Shown in pieces: positions 23,383 to 33,136 of a stretch of 64,000 nucleotides of DNA. The notes beneath the pieces are model-generated. The model saw only the letters and a list, made by a program, of their open reading frames with translations. It did not search any database and was not told where the DNA came from. The DNA comes from Batillaria attramentaria (Eukaryota > Mollusca > Gastropoda > Batillariidae), in contig JACVVK020000058.1 in the NCBI GenBank assembly GCA_018292915.2, positions 1,625,001 through 1,689,000 of the forward strand. Reading direction: 5' to 3'. Position 1 is the stretch's first letter. Each line of letters begins with the position of its first letter. The position numbers were made by a program, and so were the translations under genes.

Positions 23383-26300
23383 GCATATTTGTTGGTAGGA
23401 ATGTAGGAGTACGCACATTGAGTCACTGTGAGAATTTGCGCTATAAAGTATGATTCATCATTATTATTATTTTCATGTGAAGGGGCATTGCAGATAAAAC
23501 TTACTTGGTAGATCAAGGGATCACCAAATTTGTAGTCGACTAAGGAGCGCTATACATGTACTGAAGGAGTAGAGTCTTGAACTAAGTGTGTGGTCTTTTA
23601 TTGCTGGTTTGTATGTTGTTGGTTTAACTGACCTTTTGTCTTTCTTTTTTCAGGATACTCCTTTCCTGGCTGTCAGCGGCTTCATTTTCTTGAGATTCTT
23701 TGCTCCAGCCATCTTGTCTCCCAAGCTCTTCTCCTTGTACGATGTCCACCCCAACCGCAAAATCCACCGCACACTGACACTGATGGCAAAGGTTTGAATC
23801 TTTGTTTGCCATTCATGTTTTATTTCATAGATGTTTCTTCATAGGAAAAATTGCTCTAATTTTGAGCCTGCTGTGCTGGGGAAGTTTTTCTTATGCATGA
23901 TGAGGATGAGTAAATTAATATTATGCTGCTGTGGAGGTCCATGTAGTTTATGACTGCATGTGCTTGGTTGTTGATTGTGCAGATGACCCAGAGCATGGGC
24001 AACCTGGTGATGCCTCAGGGCGTGAAGGAAACGTGGATGGAACCACTTGTGCCTTTCATGCAGAGCAAACTCTCCCTCATCCGCAACTTTCTCGAGGAAC
24101 TCATCACAGTCAACGTGGAGGATGGTGAGTGATGATGATGATGTTTGTGCTGGCTTTTGTCGTAGTTGCCAGGGGCCGTTTGTAAAAGTCGAGGTTAATT
24201 TAACCCACGGCTACGGGCCTAATCCAGCTTAGGACAAAAGAAACCAAAAACAAAATTAAATAAAAAAGGAAGCGCAGAGTTATATATTTATACAATACAA
24301 ACAATGTACAATACAGTGCGCATGTGCTTAAAGTAACCGTACGCCCCCTTGCCCACATTTGCACGCAAGTCCACTTGCACATAAATGTAATTCACTTTAA
24401 CCCATGTACAGTATGACACAAAGCATAAGTGCATAATATTATGTAGGTATTTCTCAACTTATCCTATATTGTATATACGCAGACGCCCACACACATACAC
24501 ACCAAAACATTTCCTCTTTTTGGATCGTGGGCCATTTTAAGCCCTGACAGGTAAAACCCACTAACTACAGGGCTGCCACTCTTCCTGCTGTGGCAGGATT
24601 TCCTGCTTTTTGAACCGGCTGTGAAGAGCTTTCCAGCTTTTTAAAGCATCTTCCTGCTGTGGCAGGATTTCCTGCTTTTTGAACCAGCTGTGAAGAGCTT
24701 TCCTGCTTTTTAAAGCGTCTTCCTGCTGTGGTAGGATTTCCTGCTTTTTGAACCGGCTGTTTCCTGCTTTTTAAAGCGTCTTCCTGCTGTGGCAGGATTT
24801 CCTGCTTTTTGAACCGGCTGTTTCCTGCTTTTAAAGCATCTTCCTGTTGTGGCAGGATTTCCTGCTTTTTGAACCGGCTGTTTCCTGCTTTTTAAAGCAT
24901 TTTCCTGCTTCTCCTGCTTTTCTGGCCAAAAAATTGCGAGTCTGTGTCTATCGCTGGACCGTCGGCCTTCCTGGGTAAGGTGCAATTTGCGCCTGACATT
25001 CTCATATTTGTCAGGGATGTTCCCGATAGCACTGCGGTAAGGTGTCTTTGTGGGCTGAAGCTTGGCTGTTGCCCCCCCCCCTCCCCCCTCCCCTGGCTTT
25101 TCACTTCCTTCGGGTAAAGTCCTTCCTTCCACTGGCTCCCTGGAGTCTGGCTTTCCTTCCATTCAGATTTTGAGGGTCAAGTTTCAGGCTTTTTGTCTCT
25201 CAGAAACTGGCAGCCCTGTAACTATCCTTTGCATGTGTTCAGAATGTCAATCTGTTTATTGATTTAATTTACAGTATCTCCCAAGTCACTGGTACGTCAG
25301 CAGAGCAACGACACGGTGCTAATGCAGGGGAAACTGTACCTGTGTCACTACCATAGCCATCGCTTGTTCCGACCCATCGTTCTGAAGAAATGCTACTTCT
25401 GTCTCACGCGGGCCATGCTCAGCTACAGCAAGTCACCAGAGGACAGCAACGTTAGTAAAGTCTCAAATAAGTGTTGTGGTGTGGTGTGGTGTGGTGTGGT
25501 GTGGTGTGGTGTGGTGTGGTGTGGTGTGGTGGTATGGTATGGTATGGTATGGTATTTAGGCTATTCCTCAGTGTACATATACAGTCTTGGGACTGAGCTG
25601 AGACAGAACGGGTTAGGGACAGTGCACAGGCTTCCCCTGAGCGTACGTGCACACTCACAAGCATGTTTGCTGCATGTGGAATATAATAATAATAATTATT
25701 ATTATTAATAGTAACTGAGCATTGTATAGTTTACAAGCTTTACCCAATTTCTGGAATTGGCTCAAAGCGCCATGAACTGAACCGAACATGCGCACTCACG
25801 TGAATCACACGCATTCTCTCACACGTGGGACATTTTCAAATTTTGTGGGCTGAACATTTCCCAAGCAGAGAAGGGCTGAGAGTCAAGTTGGAGTACCCGA
25901 AGAGAACCCCCGACGTTCAGCCCGAATGAATGGTGCCACGCACAAGAAGGAAAAATTCTTTGCCCCGAGTGGGACTCAAACCTGACCTCTCGCATTGGTG
26001 ATGAAGTCGCTTAACCACTGGACCACTGACCTTCACCTTTGGTCGGTGGTCTAGTGGCTATATCACACTTCACACTTATGTATATATTCCTGTGAAAATA
26101 TCACAATATCACACTGATATTTTCCTGTAAGTCAGCATGAGACAGAGTAATATCGTGTGTAGGAGCAGACAATGGTGATGGTGGAGAACATTTGCGCTGT
26201 GGAGCCGCTGGACTACGGGGCGCTTGGCAAATCCAACATGGGGCAAATCATTCACAAGACGCCAGACGATGGTACTGGCATCATCTACTTCCAAGCAAAG

Positions 26301-28312
26301 GTAGGACAGTACTTGCAATTGGTGTTGAAAATTCAACTTTTTTGTACTTCAGGCATGACACGGCACTTCTGGTATACGTCTTTGGAGGTTTACAAACGAT
26401 GGCCAGATGCAGTTTACCAGTTGCCAGAAGCCCCTGGAAATTGGGCAGGGGGGGCCTTCTTTTATTTTTTTTTATTTTTTTTTAGGCTGCTTTATTCCTT
26501 GATCAGCATCTTGCCACCCATGTTTTAGTGTTAACTGGTGACAGCCTTCAGTTACATTATTTAAACATGATTCCTTCAATTACCTTGTTTAAACATCTTT
26601 CCTACAGGATGTCAACGAACTTCAAGGCTGGATCTCAGCCATACGCAAGACATGCAAGTACAACTCGTGCCGAGTCGATACCTTCCATCCTGGTGTTTTC
26701 AAGGGAGAGAAGTGGAACTGTTGTCGCAGAGAACAAGACTGGGGTAAGTAGAGTCATGCTGATGTAATGGAGCAGTCATGCAGCTGTCAGGTCATTGATA
26801 TTTTTTACTGCGTCCGTCACAGTTTCTAAGCAGGAGCTGTATTTGGCTCATTTATTGTGGGTAAACACAGGCCTTTTGTCCATGCTGCTAAACTACAATT
26901 TCCCAAACTTTCACCCGGTCCCTGTGGCCTTGACACCAAACGTCAAGGTCACCCCAAACTCATACATTTTGGGATGACCTTGATGTTTGATATCAAGATC
27001 ACAGGGACTGGGTGAAAGTTTTGGAAATTGTAGTTTGAACAGATAATTTACACCTGGGTGGTTTGTAAAAGTGCCTTTTTAAGTGATCTCAGCTAAAGGT
27101 CAAGGTCATGTGTGAGTCATACAGGTTTTTCCGTTTTAATTTATCATCCGCCAGTTTGTATTTGTCATGTTTGCTGTCACCAGCCCCTGGGTGTAGTCAG
27201 ACGTATAATGGTGTGGTGCTGGGCGACTGGCAGGACCCGCTCGACCCCGTGCTGGACGCACAGATCATTTTCTCCCAGCTCTGTCACAGTCGCGACTGGC
27301 TCAAGTAAGCAGTTGGACATTGTTCCCCATCTTTCTGTGTCTGCATGCATCTTATCTGATTGTCTGTATGCATCTGTGTTTGCCAGGAGGAGGGAGGGAG
27401 GGGAGGGTCATGCGTTTGTGTGTGACATTATAGAGTCCAACCCTGATTGTCTGCTGTCATTTAGGAACGGGGCCTATCTGTCAAATGTAACCCTGGTCTT
27501 TCTGAATGTAATTTGTCTTCTGCTGGGAAAAAGGCCATAGAGGTAGTCTGGAATTTTTCCTTCCTTAGCAAGTCCAGGGGTGGCTGGTCGAGTGTTTGAG
27601 GGTTTATCGTCCTTTTCCACCACATACGGGTGATATCAAAGACGGGGCAACGATAAAAAAGCCAGCACAAATATTTTGCCCCAGCCGGGATACGAACTCA
27701 CGACCCGAGCATTAGAAGTCCAACGCTCTGCCATTCAGCCCCCCAGGCCCCCCTAGCAAGTCCAGGGTTTTAGTAAGTGCATGCCTTCTTCCAGATAACT
27801 CTACCTATGTATTCACTCTTCAGGCAAACTTGCCAGAAACAAGTCAAGAACCAGGCACATGTATTGTCACTGCACCCTGAGGTTTCATGTACCCTATCTT
27901 TTTGTGTTGTTGTTAATCTTTTTGTCATGAGCTGTTACAGTGTAGGTTAAGGTAGTGTATATGAGTCTGAAAAATGCACTAGACAGCAAAATTGACATCA
28001 TTGCAAAATTTAAATGTGACTGGATTTAGAGAATAGCGCAGGATGACATGCATTGTGTACTTTACCTCTGCCATTCTTTGGGATGGAGTTACGCCAAACG
28101 ACGACGACATGCTGTTCATTTGTGCATTTTTCTTGTCGTGCAGGAAGAGTCAGCAGGATCTCCGTCTGAAACTTTCACGCAACGACGACTGTGGCACCGG
28201 AGATATAGGCGAAGACAGCGAGGCTTTGTCAGGTCAGCTGACTGTCTTCTCGCGCATTCTGGATGTGATCGAGCAGCTCATGATGTCACATGAAGCCTTC
28301 AAGGAAGTGTAG
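7403..28312 (+). CDS. RASA4: Ras GTPase-activating protein, RASA4 (CAPRI)/RASAL1 type, complete, 20 coding exons
   Basis: Coding exons: 7403-7470, 8245-8301, 10214-10327, 14779-14846, 15563-15698, 16244-16325, 16908-17048, 17383-17483, 17915-18032, 19575-19731, 20321-20385, 21900-22009, 22472-22661, 23654-23791, 23983-24124, 25275-25450, 26163-26300, 26608-26743, 27184-27304, 28144-28312 (stop TAG 28310-28312). All introns are GT-AG and phases match at every join, giving 808 aa against about 803 for human RASA4. Domain order is C2A (about 5-115), C2B (about 133-245), RasGAP (about 300-560), PH (about 575-680) and a BTK zinc motif. The arginine finger is R355 in [12 protein letters not shown]. 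Family role: calcium-triggered recruitment to the plasma membrane, then acceleration of Ras (and Rap) GTP hydrolysis. The start is the first in-frame ATG after an in-frame TAA at 7310. I cannot separate RASA4 from RASAL1 by eye; an invertebrate co-orthologue of both is likely. Confidence 0.95.
8455..8610. repeat. Dispersed repeat copy in RASA4 intron 2
   Basis: GTCAGGCATACAACAGCTTA, GGAAAACTTATCATCGAATG, GGGCCACAGTATAGCATCTG and GTTGTTCTAGAAGTGC match 1590-1760 in order. Confidence 0.75.
9761..9910 (+). mobile_element. SINE-A copy in RASA4 intron 2
   Basis: tRNA-like head GTGGCCGAATGGTAGAGCG (A box) and GTGAGTTCGGATGGGGCC (B box region). The short body GGCCAAATATTTGTGCTGGC ... TTGATATCACC ... 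GTTAAACACCC ends in a CACC-rich tail. The family recurs at 27580, 32786, 34250, 40805, 54761 and 63535. Confidence 0.85.
11154..11190. repeat. (CA)n microsatellite, RASA4 intron 3
   Basis: About 17 CA units followed by CCCACACCCA variants. Confidence 0.92.
12560..12799 (+). mobile_element. SINE-D, 5'-truncated copy in RASA4 intron 3
   Basis: Matches the reverse complement of 50914-51180: TTTATGACAGGAAGTGTGGAATG, CCCAAACCACAGGGACCTCC, CATGACCTGGGAGGAACGCC, GGAGCAGC, then A19. The tRNA-like head is missing. Confidence 0.82.
13139..13885 (+). repeat. Dispersed repeat (AAGTTTGGGGT...CCAGTGGCC), interrupted copy
   Basis: Left part 13139-13182 (ATTCCTAACGAGTAAGTTTG) and right part 13655-13885 (GATTTAAGTTTGGCTTAGTG, GAGAAACCATTAATCTTGCC, GTGTGGTACAAAATG) form one copy split by the foldback at 13183-13654. 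Other copies: 31747-31985, 56143-56275, 57358-57605. Confidence 0.8.
13183..13654. mobile_element. Long-TIR foldback (Mutator-like) in RASA4 intron 3, 9-bp TSD
   Basis: 472 bp with inverted arms of about 125 bp, ends CAACCCTGTTC / GAACAGGGTTG, arm core CTCTAGGCCCCTGCGAC. Flanked by exact CAGTGGCCA at 13174-13182 and 13655-13663. Long arms and a 9-bp TSD fit a Mutator-like foldback element. It is inserted in a copy of a dispersed repeat that is uninterrupted at 31747-31985. Confidence 0.85.
14218..14271. repeat. (TTGG)n microsatellite, RASA4 intron 3
   Basis: About twelve tetranucleotide units with one TTGA variant near the left edge. Confidence 0.95.
14979..15058. repeat. 40-bp direct tandem duplication in RASA4 intron 4
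   Basis: Two identical copies of a 40-bp unit beginning TTTGTTGGTACATGTAGTG. Being identical, the duplication is young. Confidence 0.9.
15641..17483 (+). other. RASA4 exons 5-8: second C2 domain
   Basis: The second C2 domain reads [26 protein letters not shown] in loop 1 and [14 protein letters not shown] in loop 3. It keeps the Asp pattern of a calcium-binding C2 domain. The split Arg codon at the exon 5/6 join (AG|A) and the phase-0 joins of exons 6-7 and 7-8 confirm the model. Confidence 0.85.
18430..19516. repeat. 69-bp x 15 minisatellite in RASA4 intron 9
   Basis: About 15 head-to-tail units of 69 bp run from roughly 18508 to 19516, each containing GGGTATTTCTTGAGCACTTA. Since 69 is a multiple of three, both strands stay open through the array (377 and 366 codons), but no homology or splice logic supports coding. 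Variants are ordered: the first seven units carry CCTGGT where the last eight carry CGTTGT, and the last three have TTTAG for TTGAG. An inverted half-unit at 18438-18480 faces the first unit. The array ends about 60 bp before the exon 10 acceptor. Confidence 0.95.
20401..20492. repeat. Perfect 92-bp palindrome ending in TTAA, RASA4 intron 11
   Basis: Both 46-base arms are exact reverse complements. The element begins TTAACTCTTTGACGACGG and ends with its complement AAAGAGTTAA, centred between 20446 and 20447 (CCTATAGG). The TTAA ends may be part of the element or a piggyBac-type target duplication. Copies at 33443-33534 and 35697-35775. Confidence 0.95.
20630..21055 (+). mobile_element. SINE-B, full-length tRNA-derived copy in RASA4 intron 11
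   Basis: The head contains a pol III A box (GGTGGTCTAGTGGTTAAG) and B box (GGTTTGAGTCCC), like a tRNA. A body of about 350 bp follows and ends in GGGTAAAGCGCCTATA and an (ATT)n tail. Other copies in the window: 25683-26058 (minus), 665-925, 46352-46510 and 42380-42510 (partial). The exact 5' edge is uncertain by a few bases. Confidence 0.85.
21098..21144. repeat. (GT)n microsatellite followed by GT-rich region
   Basis: Long GT run in RASA4 intron 11, followed to about 21700 by a degenerate GT-rich region with repeated GGTATGTGTTTNGATGG motifs, a decayed minisatellite. Confidence 0.9.
23333..23381. repeat. (GT)n microsatellite, RASA4 intron 13
   Basis: Uninterrupted run of about 24 GT units. 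Confidence 0.95.
24568..25218. mobile_element. CAGGGCTGCCACT element in RASA4 intron 15, exact 6-bp TSD
   Basis: 651 bp, ends CAGGGCTGCCACTCTTCC and CTGGCAGCCCTG, flanked by exact TAACTA (24562-24567, 25219-25224). The left half contains about five tandem units of roughly 60 bp built around TTCCTGCTGTGGCAGGATTT and GAACCGGCTGT. Confidence 0.92.
25471..25556. repeat. (GTGGT)n to (GGTAT)n compound pentanucleotide repeat
   Basis: About twelve GTGGT units pass directly into four GGTAT units, starting about 20 bp after the exon 16 donor of RASA4. This places a G-rich tract at the very 5' end of intron 16. Confidence 0.95.
25683..26058 (-). mobile_element. SINE-B copy in RASA4 intron 16
   Basis: Reverse-oriented copy of the SINE at 20630-21055. 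It has an (ATT)n tail at its left edge, the CGCTTTGAGCC block, GTGTGATTCACGTGAG, and a tRNA-like head with B box GGTTTGAGTCCC on the minus strand. A second short head fragment (GGTCGGTGGTCTAGTGG, plus strand) abuts it at 26041. Confidence 0.82.
26890..27036. repeat. Foldback hairpin in RASA4 intron 18
   Basis: AAACTACAATTTCC ... ACCCGGTCCCTGTGG pairs with CACAGGGACTGGGT ... GGAAATTGTAGTTT. Arms of about 65 bp have few mismatches, so the segment could form a long hairpin in RNA or single-stranded DNA. Confidence 0.88.
27580..27753 (-). mobile_element. SINE-A copy with 14-bp TSD in RASA4 intron 19
   Basis: Complete reverse copy flanked by an exact 14-bp target-site duplication TAGCAAGTCCAGGG at 27566-27579 and 27754-27767. 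TSDs of this length are typical of LINE-mediated retroposition, which supports SINE identity. Confidence 0.92.
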
Positions 28313-29300
28313 AGCGACACTCGGGCTACGCCAGGTTGTACCTGCCATCAACCACAGACTCGTCACTTTCCGCATGTGTATTTGTCAGTCATGTTGTTCC
28401 ACACATGGTTGTGCATCAGCACCTTACACTCATCTTTTCTTTTTTCTTCTTCTTCCGTGGTCGATTTGACTGGTTGCGTTAGATCTGCAGCCCGGTCACC
28501 ATGACGAATCCCACGATCTTCTCCAGGTCATAACGGCTACCCATGTGATTTTTTCAGTTGTTTGTTGACAACGACATATATGGTCTTCACTTTTCTCTTA
28601 TCATGGTTTATGATCACAGCTTACTTTGTGATTTTCTAAAAAGAACCTTGAAAGGTATCGCTGGCGAAAGGTTTGGTTTTGCGGCCTACCGTGTCATTTT
28701 TAAAAGATGAACATTTTTGCTGGTTAAAGGTTTTGTGTCTTTAACCAGGTTTTAAATTGGCAAAGGCTCCGCGTGTGTTACTGTTTCACAGCCTACCTTT
28801 TGATTGAAAAAAATGCACTTCAAAAGGTGTTGATGGCAAAAGTTTTGGTTTCTATAACCAGGTTTGAATTCTCAATGCCTGTGTGTGTGTGTGTGTGACT
28901 GTTTGCACATCGGTCTTTAGAGTTATGTCGAGTCCGATATCAAATATTCAGTGATATTGGTCTCGGTCTCTGGTGTGTTAGCAGTTTCCTGGAGTCTCGA
29001 TGCATAATGTCTTCTACACGTTGCAGTAGAGACTCAGCGCACGATCCTCGGCATGTTAAAACGGAATTTCAGCATGAGGCCTTCAGTGAGCAACACGCAG
29101 CGCAGCCTCCTTGCGACACCAGCAGCGAAATCACCTTTGTGATACAACTTTGCTTTTCGTTGATTCCTTGTCCTGCGTGAGGGACCCTTGTCCCTGCATG
29201 TGGGGCCCTCGTTCTATTTGTGGGACGTATATTCATCGATTTATTGGAAAGAAATTCTATATTTTTGTCTCTCTTTTTGGTGTTCACCCCTTTAAACCCT
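28313..29300 (+). other. Presumed RASA4 3' UTR (proximal part)
   Basis: About 1 kb directly after the RASA4 stop codon with no recognisable transposon copy and no coding exon. It is inferred to be the start of the 3' UTR. Candidate AATAAA signals downstream lie at 32274-32279, 37753-37758 and 44339-44344. None can be assigned from sequence alone. Confidence 0.5.
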
Positions 29301-29309
29301 GTGCCTATA

Positions 29310-29487
29310 CAGTCGAACCTGCCAAGGCGGTCACCTGTATAAGCCAAACCAGTGTCTAACCTGGTCACCCCAGAGGATCCCCTGACATACTAGCTGTTGA
29401 CATGACACCCTGGATAACCCGGTCACCTGTCTAAAGTGGTCAGTTTGACCCAGTCCCTTGGGTGACCGCCTTACACAGGTTTGACTG
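29310..29487. mobile_element. TA-flanked MITE (CAGTCGAACCTG family)
   Basis: 178-bp element with termini CAGTCGAACCTGCCAAGG and, inverted, CAGTCAAACCTGTGTAAGG, flanked by TA (29308-29309, 29488-29489). TA duplication and CAGT ends fit Tc1/mariner/pogo-type elements. Confidence 0.88.
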
Positions 29488-29839
29488 TACATATATACTA
29501 GAGTGTCCCCGTGCAAAAGGTGTTGCACTACGCAATGTGAGAACACTTACAGTTTTCCCCTTTCAGAGATTCTTGGTGTTGTGTCCTTTAGCACTGGTGC
29601 TGTGGTGCACGTACTGGTGTTTATCAGGGTCTCTACACGATTACTGAACCACACTTTTTTAAATCACTTTTGACTGTCTTTTTCGCATGTTGCTCATCTG
29701 TTTGAGCGTTGGACTTGAGTTGAAAAGGTTTTGGGTTTGAATCTTGGCAGGTCCAGAATCTGTGCAGACCTTTTTCCAGTGCCCGTGTGATTTAAAATAC
29801 CCACATAGTGGACGAAGCGTGTTAAGCCTCACTGATTCC

Positions 29840-29880
29840 CCCCCCCCCCCCCCCCCCCCCCCCCCCACACACACACACCC
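29840..29880. repeat. Poly-C run passing into (CA)n
   Basis: About 28 Cs followed by CACACACACAC, downstream of RASA4. Similar C-runs occur at 16085-16103, 34792-34814 and 46530-46556 (G-run), a recurring feature of this genome. Confidence 0.92.
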
Positions 29881-31172
29881 ACCTTTCCATCCTTGCCTGT
29901 TTAGAGTGATCTGTACTGTTATATTCTATTTTCTAAAGCTTTTCCCACATTTTTGGTCTGTTCGTTTCCTGCCTAGTCTTTTATTTTATCTAAGCAAGAG
30001 GAAATATGTTGTGTTTTAATCATATGCCACAGTATTTTGTCACCACAAGAATCTCATTTATTTTGTTTTGTTTTGCGTGTGAGAACATGTACTAGACCCA
30101 AGCACAGTTGAATGCTAAATTATTTCAATGAGTGCTTGCCGTGTGTTCAGACTATGAGATCTCTCTGCACACTTTTCAGTGCAGTGATATTTAAAAGATC
30201 TGTTACCACTTTTCTGTCAGCTTTTGCTGGCAGGATGCTACAGTGTCAATTAAAAAAAAAAATGAACAAAGGAGCAGCAAGCGGAGTGAACTGTTGTATG
30301 CAAAAAAGGACTAGCATAATTATGTAATGCTATGGGCCTTGCTTCCCAGTCCTCCTCTAGTACATGTACTTTGTAGACAGCCTGAAAGAGAGCTGGTGTG
30401 AGAGAGAAAGAAAAAGAAAGAGAGAGAGAGAGATTGTCACACTGTGGGCGTCAGGCGACAGCTTGCCACTTTTGCACCGTTCCTTGTGTGGCATCATCTG
30501 CATTCAGGGGAATCTGAAAATGTGATTGGATCCCATAGAAGGCGGACGAAGGGTGATTCTGGGTATTCAGAGTTATTGGTATCCACGGAAAGTGCAGAAA
30601 ATAAGCTTCCTTTTAGTTGAATTTTTTTTTTTCTGCAGCACAGTGTAACTTGCTTGAGTAGACCAAAGGATCCATCTGATTGCTGCGGGTATCACTTTAG
30701 CAGCGAGAGGTCACCGAACATGGAGAAGCAATGTACTCTCACCAGTTTTAACAAACGCAAGTGGAAATTTTCTCTCTACGCTGAGGCAGCTTGATTTTTT
30801 TTTTAATTTTTATTTGGTCTTGTAACCATAACAACCTTTGTACCCCTTTTTTTTAAAGTACAGAGAGTCCTAGTCATTTAAACTGTCTCTGTTACTCATT
30901 TGTTGTTTTGAACTACATTGTATTTGTTTTGGGTTGTTGGATTTCTTTCTTTTTCAGTGTTCACTAAATCAAGAGAGAACTCTTTGTTTAGATGATGTTC
31001 ATTGTGCATGTATTCAGAATTAACCAAAGGTAATTCTTGTGAACTGGTGTGAGGAAAATCAGGCAGCTCGCAAAAAAAATTAGCACAATCTTGATCTGTA
31101 TATTTTGTTGTAGTCCACGTGCAATCTGTGAGTAACCTGTACTGCCTCATTTTTATTTTTGCACATTCAGCA

Positions 31173-31534
31173 CAGGGGCGCCGGAAGATGTTGGGGGGAG
31201 GGGGGGGCAGAATCTCAGAGGGGGGAAAGGCCAGAGCCAGTGAAAGGAAGGACGTTGGGGGGGTTATTAGACGACTTTCCGCCAAGTCGTTTTGATATTT
31301 CATGCAACGGCTAAACTGAGTTCTCTGTTGGGTGGGATGAGGGAGAGAGCAGGAAGAGGGGTAGGGGAAGGGAGGGGGGGCAAGACCATGGCTTTGTCCC
31401 CCCTCTTGCCACAGTCACCTGATTTTCCAGGGGGGGGGGGGGGGGGGCAAAAAGATACTCTTGCCCCCCCTGCTTGGGTACAGGGGAGGGGGGGCAGCAT
31501 CCCCCCCCCCCCCCCCCCGGTTCCGGCGCCCCTG
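31173..31534. mobile_element. CAGGGGCGCCGGAA GC-rich element, exact 5-bp TSD
   Basis: 362 bp, ends CAGGGGCGCCGGAAGATG and GGTTCCGGCGCCCCTG, flanked by exact CAGCA (31168-31172, 31535-31539). The interior consists of long poly-G and poly-C runs with a conserved core (AGACCATGGCTTTG, TCACCTGATTTTCC). Confidence 0.9.
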
Positions 31535-31746
31535 CAGCACATGTACGCGCATAGCACACTGCCGATTAAATCTGGCAAACAATCTCAGCAAATTACACAG
31601 AACCGCATAATTGCCAACCCTGCTTTAGCTTTTAATATCTTCTTCATACATTTCCGGATGCAGTCTTTTAGTTGTCAACTTGTTTCCGGTTCTGTAAACT
31701 GCAATCCAATACACACCTACGTTTTTTTTTTTTTTTTTTTTTCACT

Positions 31747-31985
31747 CAATTCCTACAAAGTAAGTTGGATTTGTGCACCAGTGGCCTTGCTTAAAAAACA
31801 AAATTGTATCTATATCTGCAATGGGTTTACATTTGGCGTAGTGGGAGTCTTGCACTGTGGTTATACTCATGTTTGCTGCAGTATGAGCTGTAGAGGAACT
31901 GTTGATCTTGCCTGATTCTTGCATACAACCGAAAAAGAGTAAAACATGTGGGATGCTCGTGCGCGGTGTGTTAAAATAGTCGCAG
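31747..31985 (+). repeat. Dispersed repeat copy (same family as 13139)
   Basis: AATTCCTACAAAGTAAGTTG, GCACCAGTGGCCTTGC, GGTTTACATTTGGCGTAGTG, GGAACTGTTGATCTTGCCTG and ACCGAAAAAGAGTAAAA match the other copies in order. Confidence 0.8.
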
Positions 31986-32589
31986 CGTGGCATTTTTCCT
32001 TGGGGTGATGCTGAATTTTTCATAATGTGCTTTGCTTTGAAGAGGGTTTTTTTTTTTTTTTTCCCCTTTTCAGTCTCAGCAGTACTCAGACTCAAGAATT
32101 TAATTCCTAACCATATTTTTGCTCTCATACCAGCGGTCTCTCCCCTTGCATATTCAGTTAACACAGAGTGTATTTACTGCATTTATGATTATTCAGTATT
32201 TGACTCGTTATGGTGGAATTTAAAAAAATACCAGCTTTAACATATTTCTTTTTTCTGGATTTTGCTGTACTCGTAATAAAAGTTGATGGTGTGTGCCCTG
32301 CTGGAATTTTTATTGTGATGATGCATTCCATGAAATCAGCACTATAACTAGTGTAAGTACTGTGTGACTTGTGTCACAGTCACACAAAGAAAAAATAGCT
32401 TTTTATGGCTGTTTGGGTTTTGGTGTATGCTTCTACTTTGCCTGCAAATAACCATCACTGTATTTCAAACACTTTCTCCTTGAGAACAATGTCTCTTTCA
32501 ATTTTTTTTTATTTTTTTTTAAATAAAAAATATCTCATGTTGTGGATTGTTCAGCACAAAATCGTTAAAAGGACCTACAAGGTGTTTAC

Positions 32590-33136
32590 TAGGGGTGTTC
32601 GGTTTTACCGGTTTTCCGGTTAAAATCGGTCTGACTTTCTCACGGTTCGGTAAACCGGTTTGGCCTTAAAAAACCGGAAAACTGTGGTTTTTCTAAGGGA
32701 CATCACTCGTCGTTTTTTCAGCCCGTTACAAGACACCCTCGTCCTCCCCCTCCTCCTTATCATTTTCATCATCATGATGTTGTTGTTGGCCGAATGGTAG
32801 AGCGTTGGACTTCCAACTTTCGGGTCGTGAGTTCAAATCCCGGCTAGGGCCAAATATTTGTGCTGGCTTTTTCGTCGTTGCCTCGTCTTTGATATCATCC
32901 GTATGTGGTGGAAAAGGACGTTAAACTTCCAAACACCCACCCTTGTTGGCTGAACATTTCCAATGCAGGGGTCCAGGAAGCCGGAGTACTAGGAGACCCC
33001 AATCCCTTCCCCCCCTTCCATCTCTTGGGGAAACGTTAGAAACAATAGATGACGTATACATAGCCGGTTAACCGGTTTTAAACCTCGGTTTTCTATTGGA
33101 AATCGTATTGAGAAATCGTACCGGTTCCACCCTCTA
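32590..33136. mobile_element. hAT-like element with exact 8-bp TSD, carrying a SINE
   Basis: Flanked by exact GTGTTTAC at 32582-32589 and 33137-33144. Ends TAGGGGTGTTCGG and GGTTCCACCCTCTA. The interior is rich in ACCGGTT repeats. A SINE-A (32786-32944) and a SINE-B-like piece (32945-33040) are inserted. An 8-bp TSD is the hallmark of hAT elements. Confidence 0.85.
32786..32944 (+). mobile_element. SINE-A copy nested in a hAT-like element
   Basis: tRNA-like head TGGCCGAATGGTAGAGCG and GAGTTCAAATCCCGGC, then the AAATATTTGTGCTGGC body and ACGTTAAACTTCC. It lies inside the element at 32590-33136, so it inserted later. Confidence 0.85.

Larger units (their letters stand above)
17915..24124 (+). 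other. RASA4 exons 9-15: RasGAP catalytic domain
   Basis: Exon 9 starts the linker with the family block [18 protein letters not shown]. Exon 10 encodes the first GAP helices. Exon 11 carries the arginine finger R355 ([18 protein letters not shown]). Exon 14 carries the RasGAP signature [15 protein letters not shown] (R483, PA at 487-488). Exon 15 closes the domain with [11 protein letters not shown]. All key catalytic residues are present, so an active GAP is expected. Confidence 0.9.
25275..27304 (+). other. RASA4 exons 16-19: PH domain and BTK zinc motif
   Basis: Exon 16 begins the PH domain ([16 protein letters not shown], then [18 protein letters not shown]). Exons 17-18 finish it with the conserved helix [15 protein letters not shown]-type zinc motif follows: H694, C705, C706 and C716 in [14 protein letters not shown] and, across the exon 18/19 join, PGC. 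This PH-BTK pair is diagnostic for the GAP1 family. Confidence 0.88.

Noticed and set aside
24710..25162. 150-codon Lys/Gly-rich minus-strand frame, similar to one at 42817-43476
   Set aside because: Both are translations of the CAGGGCTGCCACT elements and their tandem subterminal units.
31292..31915. 207-codon plus-strand frame with Gly/Pro runs
   Set aside because: It spans the GC-rich CAGGGGCGCC element and a poly-T run. Composition follows homopolymers and no domain is visible.
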